In this document: piece after piece, positions 33,323-38,466 of the stretch
How positions within the stretch are numbered: the stretch's first letter is position 1
Layout: each line of letters begins with the position of its first letter
NCBI GenBank assembly: GCA_002359315.1
Contig: DEMS01000009.1
Span: 1-38,466 of the forward strand
Length of the DNA: 38,466 nucleotides
Direction: 5' to 3'
Source: Bacteroidetes bacterium UBA2664
GTDB lineage: Bacteria; Bacteroidota; Rhodothermia; Balneolales; Balneolaceae
Made by a program: the position numbers and the translations under genes
The notes under the pieces: generated by a model
The model's database searches: none
The model's input: only the letters and a program-made list of their open reading frames with translations
Told to the model about the DNA's origin: nothing

Positions 33323-34033
33323 ATGAAATATTTTTTTATTACCGGAGCGATTCTTTTACTATTTCCCATGATATTGCCGGCTCAATCCCAGAAAGAGGAT
33401 GTGGTGTACCTGAAAAATGGTGGAATATTACGCGGTGAAATACTTGAAATGCATGAAAACGGGCGTCTGAAAATCGAGGTTGCCGGGCGCAATGTTTTTG
33501 TGGTGAATATGGATGAGGTGGATAATATTTCAACGGCAAAAATTGATGAGCAGTACTACTCAAAGGAACCCGGGTACGTGAACAGAACCGGATTTGAAGT
33601 ATTGCATTCCAGTAACAATTCTTCTTTACGGTTAACTATGGTGAACGGTTACCGCTTCAACCCGCATTTCTCTGCAGGAATTGGATTTGGCATTTCTCCA
33701 TATAATGATCCGCTCACACTTGTGCCGGTATTTCTGGATTTAAAAGTTAGGTTTTTGGAAGCCAACTCTTCGCCCTACTTTTTTTTAAAAGCCGGATATA
33801 ATTTCAGTGTTCATCACGATGAAGAAGTAGAGTTACAGGATCACAAAGGAGGTCTATTATTCAATCCGGGGGTTGGGCTGCATTTCATCAGGAGCGGCGG
33901 TATTGGTTTATATTTTCAGGCCGGTTACAACATCGACAACTCATATTATGAATTTGAAGGGTGGTGGCCCCAAACGGTAGAAAATGAGATCTCCTTTCGG
34001 AGAATGAGTGTAGGGATGGGAGTGTCGTTTTAA
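33323..34033 (+). CDS. Outer-membrane barrel with N-terminal SH3-like strand domain
   Basis: The 236-aa protein has a signal peptide (FFITGAILLLFPMILPA). Residues about 26-75 form a small beta domain, VVYLKNGGILRGEILEMHEN and FVVNMDEVDNI, known at the start of many Bacteroidota envelope proteins. The rest reads as an eight-strand barrel with HFSAGIGFGISPY, YFFLKAGYNFSV and GIGLYFQAGYNIDNS, ending RMSVGMGVSF with a terminal Phe as required for outer-membrane insertion. It follows the LVIVD gene beyond a terminator. The ligand is unknown. Confidence 0.8.
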   Translation: MKYFFITGAILLLFPMILPAQSQKEDVVYLKNGGILRGEILEMHENGRLKIEVAGRNVFVVNMDEVDNISTAKIDEQYYSKEPGYVNRTGFEVLHSSNNSSLRLTMVNGYRFNPHFSAGIGFGISPYNDPLTLVPVFLDLKVRFLEANSSPYFFLKAGYNFSVHHDEEVELQDHKGGLLFNPGVGLHFIRSGGIGLYFQAGYNIDNSYYEFEGWWPQTVENEISFRRMSVGMGVSF

Positions 34034-34243
34034 CCGGTACATGACTCAATCCATCCGGGCCAACGCAGATTTGGAATTTGGATTGACCGGAGGGCCTCAA
34101 CTAAGTTAACCCGAATGAATTATATAAATAATAGTTATCGAAACTTCATAACTGTTCGTATCATTTGGCAGTTGGTATTCGTTACATTTATAGGTCATAA
34201 ACAATCTGCAACTTCTCTCTTAACCCAATAATCAGAAACTCAC

Positions 34244-34963
34244 ATGAAATCCAGTACTCAGAATGGACTCATTGCAGCCGGCATCAGTTTTGTTGTCGGT
34301 ATGTTATTCCTTGGTTTATTTCTCAACAGCTCGGTTCAGACGTTCCGCAGCTTTGATCGAACGGTTACGGTTCGCGGCCTGGCCGAGCAGGAGCATCTGG
34401 CAGATGTTGTGATATGGCCTATTCCGTTTGCATTAGCCTCAAACAACCAGGAAGAAATCTATCTGCAACTGGAGCGAAATACAGGGCTTGTCGTTGAGTT
34501 TCTAAGGGATCGGGGAGTTGAGGAGTCAGAGATTTCCGTGGATGTACCCACAGTTACCGACCGATCCGCCCAAAGATGGGGTGGTGATGCAGGCAGTGAA
34601 TTCCGCTATGTAGCTACTCAATCAGTTACCGTTTACTCAAACCGGGTAGAGGAGATCCGGAACGTGATGCGAGACATAGGCGAACTTGGCAAACAGGGTG
34701 TCATCATAGGGAGTGATGATTATCAATTCCAGACCGAGTATCTGTTTACCCGGCTTAATGACATAAAGCCCGAGATGATCGAGATTGCGACTATTGAGGC
34801 CCGAAAAGTAGCGGAGAAGTTTGCTGAAGATTCCGATAGTCGATTGGGTAAGATCAAAACGGCTTCGCAGGGGCAGTTTTCGATCTCTGACCGTGACCGG
34901 AACAATCCACATTTCAAGAATGTGCGGGTTGTATCGACGATTGAGTATTATTTGGCGGATTGA
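34244..34963 (+). CDS. SIMPL-domain (DUF541) envelope protein
   Basis: The 239-aa protein has an N-terminal membrane anchor (IAAGISFVVGMLFLGLFL). The SIMPL core follows: RTVTVRGLAEQEHLADVVIW, VVEFLRDRGVEESEISV, and ATIEARKVAEKFAEDSDSRL then the closing strand VRVVSTIEYYL. Family proteins form oligomeric rings in the periplasm with unclear function. It is monocistronic and is followed by the tRNA-Leu gene on the opposite strand. Confidence 0.88.
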   Translation: MKSSTQNGLIAAGISFVVGMLFLGLFLNSSVQTFRSFDRTVTVRGLAEQEHLADVVIWPIPFALASNNQEEIYLQLERNTGLVVEFLRDRGVEESEISVDVPTVTDRSAQRWGGDAGSEFRYVATQSVTVYSNRVEEIRNVMRDIGELGKQGVIIGSDDYQFQTEYLFTRLNDIKPEMIEIATIEARKVAEKFAEDSDSRLGKIKTASQGQFSISDRDRNNPHFKNVRVVSTIEYYLAD

Positions 34964-35043
34964 TAGAACCTGCTACTATAGCAATTATATTCTATATGTA
35001 ACTGAAATTAAATAATATACAACGCAATAATTCTACTTTTAAG

Positions 35044-35127
35044 TGCCCGGGGGGGGACTCGAACCCCCATGTTGTTGCCAACATACGCCCCTGAAACGCA
35101 CGCGTCTACCAATTCCGCCACCCGGGC
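35044..35127 (-). tRNA. tRNA-Leu (anticodon CAG)
   Basis: On the minus strand the acceptor stem is GCCCGGG/CCCGGGC, the D arm contains GGCGGAATTGGTAGACGC, the anticodon loop is TTCAGGG (anticodon CAG for CUG), there is a long variable arm TGTTGGCAACAACA, and the T arm is GGGGGTTCGAGTCCCCC. The long variable arm confirms a class II tRNA. The discriminator is A and CCA is not encoded. Confidence 0.97.
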
Positions 35128-35358
35128 AATCAATCTATTCTGTAAAAACTCGAAGTTTACTATTAAAACTTTTGAGCAGTATCATTCTGAGTGATTTAAA
35201 ATGGAGGAAAAAACGATCACTTACCCACCCAAAATTCAGAAAGACTAAATATACCAAGCTTTTTAACCATCTTGCAATAGAAAGTTCTGCTCATTTTATT
35301 ATCATTCAGAACTCAATAAACTTAATTAACACCTGCTTAAAAGAGATTCGGAACAGAC

Positions 35359-37272
35359 ATGAACGCAGATTTTGACCATGTAGGACAAAAAATATTTGAA
35401 AAAATAGACACTTCCATCTACCCTGACGCTACAAAAGCATCTGCTCTTGTCGCTAAGGAGATTGGGAATTTAATCAACGCACGCAATCAAACCGGACAAA
35501 ATACAGTCCTGGGACTGGCAACAGGTTCTACACCGCTACAAGTCTATAGCGAACTGATCCGGCTCCATGAAGAGGAAGGGCTCAGTTTCAAGAGAGTCAT
35601 TACTTTTAATCTGGACGAATACTATCCCATTAAACCGGAAGAACTTCAGAGTTATGTTCGGTTTATGAATGAAAACCTGTTTGATCACATCGACATCAAA
35701 CGGAAAAATATACACATTCCCGACGGCACACTTTCCAAGGACAAAGTGTATGAATATTGCCGCAATTATGAGCAAAAAATCGAGGAAGCCGGTGGACTCG
35801 ATGTCCAAATCTTGGGAATCGGTCGAACCGGGCATATTGGGTTTAATGAGCCGGGGTCTCTTGAGAAAACCAGAACGCGACTGGTGACTCTGGATGATCT
35901 CACCCGAACCGATGCAGCGGCTTCTTTTTATGGTGAAGAGCATGTGCCCCGACAGGCGATCACAATGGGTGTAGGTACGATTCTGAAGGCCAAAAAGATC
36001 TATCTGATGGCGTGGGGGACTACAAAAGCCAAGGTAGTTCAGGATACTGTTGAGGGGCAGATCACGGATCAAATCCCGGCAACATATCTGCAAAAACATG
36101 ACAATACAAAGGTAATTCTGGATGAAGCGGCCGCTTCTGAATTAACCCGCAGAAAAACTCCCTGGTTGGTAGGCCCTTGCAAGTGGGACGAAAAGATGAT
36201 CAAACGGGCGGTGACCTGGCTCAGTTTGAGTTGCGGTAAACCGATTCTCAAACTGACCGATGAAGATTATAATCAGAACGGGATGAGCGATATCCTGTTT
36301 GAGTATGGACGGGCGTATAATGTAAACATTCATATTTTTAATGTGGTTCAGCATACCATCACGGGGTGGCCGGGCGGCAAGCCGAATGCCGATGATACCA
36401 ACCGTCCGGAACGTGCTACGCCGTTTCCGAAAAAAGTACTCATCTTTTCCCCGCATCCGGCAGATGATATGATCTCAATGGGGGGGACACTGATGAGGCT
36501 TGTAGAACATGGGCATGAAGTTCATGTCGTCTATCAAACCACGGGAAATATTGCGGTTTACGATGATGAGGCGCTTCGGTACGCAGATTTTATTTCACAA
36601 TACAGACTAAATTCTTCTGATAAAGATCTGTTTAAGAAAATCACGAAATTGGTTGAGAGTAAGCAGCCGGGCGACATTGACGCACCGGAAATGCTGGAGT
36701 TGAAAACAAATATTCGAAAAGCGGAAGCCCGATCGGCTTGCAGATATAGTGGTATTTCAGAGAAGAACATTCATTTTTTAGAGATGTCATTTTATGAAAC
36801 CGGCAGGGAGAGAAAGAACAGACTCTCAGATGAGGATATTCAATCAATCAGGGATATTATCCACAAAATCAAACCGCATCAGATCTATGCGGCCGGGGAT
36901 CTTTCAGACCCCCATGGAACCCATCGGCTCTGCTGGAATGCCATTGAGATGGTATTGCATGAGATGAAGGATGAGGGGTGGGCCCAGGACTGTTTTGTAT
37001 GGCTCTATCGAGGAGTATGGCAAGATCTGGACGTGAGTGAAATTGATATGGCGGTGCCTTTGAGTCCGGGAGAACGGCTTAAAAAGAGACGTGCTATTTT
37101 TAAACATGCCTCACAAAAAGACCAGCCCAAATATCCGGGAACCATCAGCGGTGAGTTCTGGATGGCTGCCGATGAGAAGACCATCCTGCACGCTAAAAAT
37201 TATGATAAATTGGGTTTGGCAGAGTATGATTCTATTGAAGGGTTTTCCCGCTGGAGAGTTATTTCAAAATAA
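35359..37272 (+). CDS. NagB-like deaminase fused to a PIG-L/LmbE deacetylase
   Basis: The 637-aa protein has a glucosamine-6-phosphate deaminase/isomerase domain (about 20-290) and a PIG-L/LmbE domain (about 358-600). The NagB half shows LGLATGSTPLQVYSEL, NLDEYYPI (Asp86, equivalent to E. coli Asp72) and TGHIGFNEPG (His159, Glu164). At the position of E. coli Asp141 it has Thr157. The PIG-L half shows SPHPADDMISMGGT (His366, Asp369/370) and DPHGTHR (His522). Such fusions are known in Bacteroidota. Sequential deacetylation and deamination of an amino sugar is a reasonable inference, but the substitution makes the exact NagB activity uncertain. Confidence 0.9.
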   Translation: MNADFDHVGQKIFEKIDTSIYPDATKASALVAKEIGNLINARNQTGQNTVLGLATGSTPLQVYSELIRLHEEEGLSFKRVITFNLDEYYPIKPEELQSYVRFMNENLFDHIDIKRKNIHIPDGTLSKDKVYEYCRNYEQKIEEAGGLDVQILGIGRTGHIGFNEPGSLEKTRTRLVTLDDLTRTDAAASFYGEEHVPRQAITMGVGTILKAKKIYLMAWGTTKAKVVQDTVEGQITDQIPATYLQKHDNTKVILDEAAASELTRRKTPWLVGPCKWDEKMIKRAVTWLSLSCGKPILKLTDEDYNQNGMSDILFEYGRAYNVNIHIFNVVQHTITGWPGGKPNADDTNRPERATPFPKKVLIFSPHPADDMISMGGTLMRLVEHGHEVHVVYQTTGNIAVYDDEALRYADFISQYRLNSSDKDLFKKITKLVESKQPGDIDAPEMLELKTNIRKAEARSACRYSGISEKNIHFLEMSFYETGRERKNRLSDEDIQSIRDIIHKIKPHQIYAAGDLSDPHGTHRLCWNAIEMVLHEMKDEGWAQDCFVWLYRGVWQDLDVSEIDMAVPLSPGERLKKRRAIFKHASQKDQPKYPGTISGEFWMAADEKTILHAKNYDKLGLAEYDSIEGFSRWRVISK

Positions 37273-37280
37273 TTGATAAT

Positions 37281-37443
37281 GGGTACCGGGATAGAAAAAT
37301 GAGAGCCAAGAAAAAAATCGGGTTGCCAGAAAAAAAACAGATTGATAAGAAAGTAAGCGGGTGACCAGAAAATGTTATTTGGGTGTCAATAAAGTAAAAG
37401 GGGTTGCGAGAAATAAAAAACAGATTGCCAAAAAGGAAAAATC
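37281..37443 (+). repeat. Eight-unit 19-22-nt purine-rich tandem array
   Basis: Units start at 37281, 37301, 37320, 37340, 37359, 37381, 37401 and 37423, spaced 20, 19, 20, 19, 22, 20 and 22 nt. They share a GRKTGCC-like head (GGGTTGCC, GGGTGACC, GATTGCCA, GAGAGCC) followed by a run of A and AA-rich purines. The third and seventh units are nearly identical. The array ends about 38 bp before the ATG of the secreted PIG-L gene. Confidence 0.75.
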
Positions 37444-37481
37444 AACACATAAGTCAAAACCAAAACAAAAATAAATCTACC

Positions 37482-38378
37482 ATGAAAAAACTATTTTCAA
37501 TTACACTGCTACTGCTATTCACAGTTACGGCTGTGCAGGCACAGTTTAACACCTCTGAAGATACGCCGTTAAGAGTACTTGCTATTTTTGCTCATCCCGA
37601 TGATGGGGATATCAAAATGGGCGGAACAGCGGCCTTGATGGCACAAATGGGTCATGAGGTAAAATTTCTAGCCCTTACCAATGGGGATGCGGGACACCAG
37701 GAGTTGGGTGGAGGCGCACTGGCGAATATTCGACGAGCAGAAGCAGAAGAGGCAGCCAGGAGATTTGGAATCAGTGAGTATGAGGTTTTTGATATTCACG
37801 ATGCTGAGTTAATGCCCGAACTATGGGTCAGGAAAAAAGTGATTCGAGCGATCCGGGAGTGGAATGCGGATGTGGTGATTGGCCACAGGCCAAACGATTA
37901 TCATCCGGATCACAGAAATGCAGGTAAATTGATGATTGATGCTTCATACATGGTGATCGTTCCAAATGTGACACCGGATGTTGCGCCTCTCGAAAGTAAT
38001 CCTGTGTTTCTATATTTTGAGGATCATTTTACTAAACCAAATCCGGTTGAACATGATATTGCGGTTGCAATCGACGATGTTGCAGACATCAAGCTCGATG
38101 GGCTCGATGCTCATGTATCTCAATTTTATGAGTGGTTACCATGGACTGCAGGCGTATTGGATCAAGTCCCGGAAGATGAAGAAGAACGAAGGGATTGGTT
38201 ATTTGAAACCCGTATTAACCGTCCGATCGGTGATGCGCAGCGTCAGGCACTCATCAGATGGTATGGTGAGGAGGCTGGAAATCAAATAAAGCATGCTGAA
38301 TCCTTTGAAATTGCTGAATATGGAAGATATCCTTCCGAAGAGGATATTCGAATTATATTTCCAATGCTGGGTAATTAG
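37482..38378 (+). CDS. Secreted PIG-L/LmbE-family deacetylase
   Basis: The 298-aa protein starts at the ATG giving MKKLFSITLLLLFTVTAVQA, a clear signal peptide; an in-frame TTG 78 nt upstream adds only repeat-derived residues. The zinc-binding motifs of PIG-L N-acetyl sugar deacetylases are AHPDDGDIKMGG (His38, Asp40/41) and NDYHPDHRNAG (His141, His144). TNGDAGHQELGG is also typical. It probably removes acetyl groups from an extracytoplasmic amino sugar or sugar conjugate. It lies directly after the NagB/PIG-L fusion, so a shared amino-sugar role is plausible though unproven. Confidence 0.92.
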   Translation: MKKLFSITLLLLFTVTAVQAQFNTSEDTPLRVLAIFAHPDDGDIKMGGTAALMAQMGHEVKFLALTNGDAGHQELGGGALANIRRAEAEEAARRFGISEYEVFDIHDAELMPELWVRKKVIRAIREWNADVVIGHRPNDYHPDHRNAGKLMIDASYMVIVPNVTPDVAPLESNPVFLYFEDHFTKPNPVEHDIAVAIDDVADIKLDGLDAHVSQFYEWLPWTAGVLDQVPEDEEERRDWLFETRINRPIGDAQRQALIRWYGEEAGNQIKHAESFEIAEYGRYPSEEDIRIIFPMLGN

Positions 38379-38443
38379 TAGACCTTATTTCAAAAACCTC
38401 ACAGTGTCTGATATGTTGTGTTGATGAGGTAAACCGAGAAATG

Positions 38444-38466
38444 CGTCATCCTGATGCAGGTGTCTG
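38444..38466 (-). repeat. Possible partial family B hairpin repeat at the window end
   Basis: CGTCATCCTGA (38444-38454) is the exact reverse complement of the 3' end of family B (TCAGGATGACG). The following TGCAGG differs from the two full copies, so this is a diverged or truncated copy, cut by the window edge. Confidence 0.3.

Noticed and set aside
35043..35375. 110-aa plus-strand ORF
   Set aside because: It runs through the tRNA-Leu gene in antisense and has no protein-like features.
37281..37443. CRISPR array
   Set aside because: The units are contiguous and degenerate, with no unique spacers of equal length and no cas genes.

Overview
The window looks like chromosomal DNA (roughly 40% G+C by eye) from a Bacteroidota-type bacterium, most probably a member of the Balneolota/Rhodothermota (Balneolaceae-like). 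Clues are a parA-parB-DUF5683 cluster, an E1 alpha/beta fused 2-oxoacid dehydrogenase, a NagB/PIG-L fusion, PorT-like barrels, LVIVD-repeat lipoproteins, AT-rich leaders with weak Shine-Dalgarno signals, and one promoter that fits the Bacteroidota form. The lineage is inference from gene content. I saw no prophage, IS element, integrase, rRNA or CRISPR array.

Layout. 1-1951: dispersed repeats, an orphan anti-sigma-like membrane protein and an RluA-type pseudouridine synthase (minus). 2034-9681 (plus): uvrC; an ECF sigma factor overlapping its putative anti-sigma; parA, parB and a DUF5683 membrane protein; a LOG-family phosphoribohydrolase; a periplasmic TPR protein with a strong terminator. 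9820-12996: transketolase, convergent with and overlapping a SpoIIE-type phosphatase gene. 13076-20330 (minus): a probable phenylacetyl-CoA catabolic operon read as fused E1, paaA, paaB, paaC, paaD, paaG, paaH. 20643-22707 (plus): a polyamine cluster of speD, pyruvoyl arginine decarboxylase and speE. 22992-28487: a lipoprotein amidase and an envelope/stress neighbourhood with two Lmo0937-family miniproteins (51 aa each), CsbD, an acidic coiled-coil lipoprotein, a monofunctional transglycosylase and an AraC-type regulator with an unusual N-terminal domain. 28588-34963: envelope proteins (clostripain-like lipoprotein, PorT-like barrel, TMEM220-like protein, LVIVD lipoprotein, second barrel, SIMPL protein) and a 3-methyladenine DNA glycosylase. 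35044-38378: tRNA-Leu(CAG), the NagB/PIG-L fusion and a secreted PIG-L deacetylase.

The genes fit together in several modules. PaaABCD epoxidises phenylacetyl-CoA and PaaG isomerises the epoxide; PaaH acts later in the pathway. The E1 gene heading the operon suggests phenylacetyl-CoA may be supplied by oxidative decarboxylation of phenylpyruvate. PvlArgDC makes agmatine, SpeD makes the aminopropyl donor and SpeE transfers it. No agmatinase is visible, so an agmatine-first route to spermidine is possible.

The most unusual non-coding signal is a patchwork of short tandem repeats with period 7 or 8 in intergenic gaps. In two places it surrounds an identical 32-nt hairpin element, once inside the paa operon and once inside the polyamine cluster. 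One heptamer array runs directly into the paaG start codon. A separate array of eight 19-22-nt purine-rich units lies upstream of the last gene.
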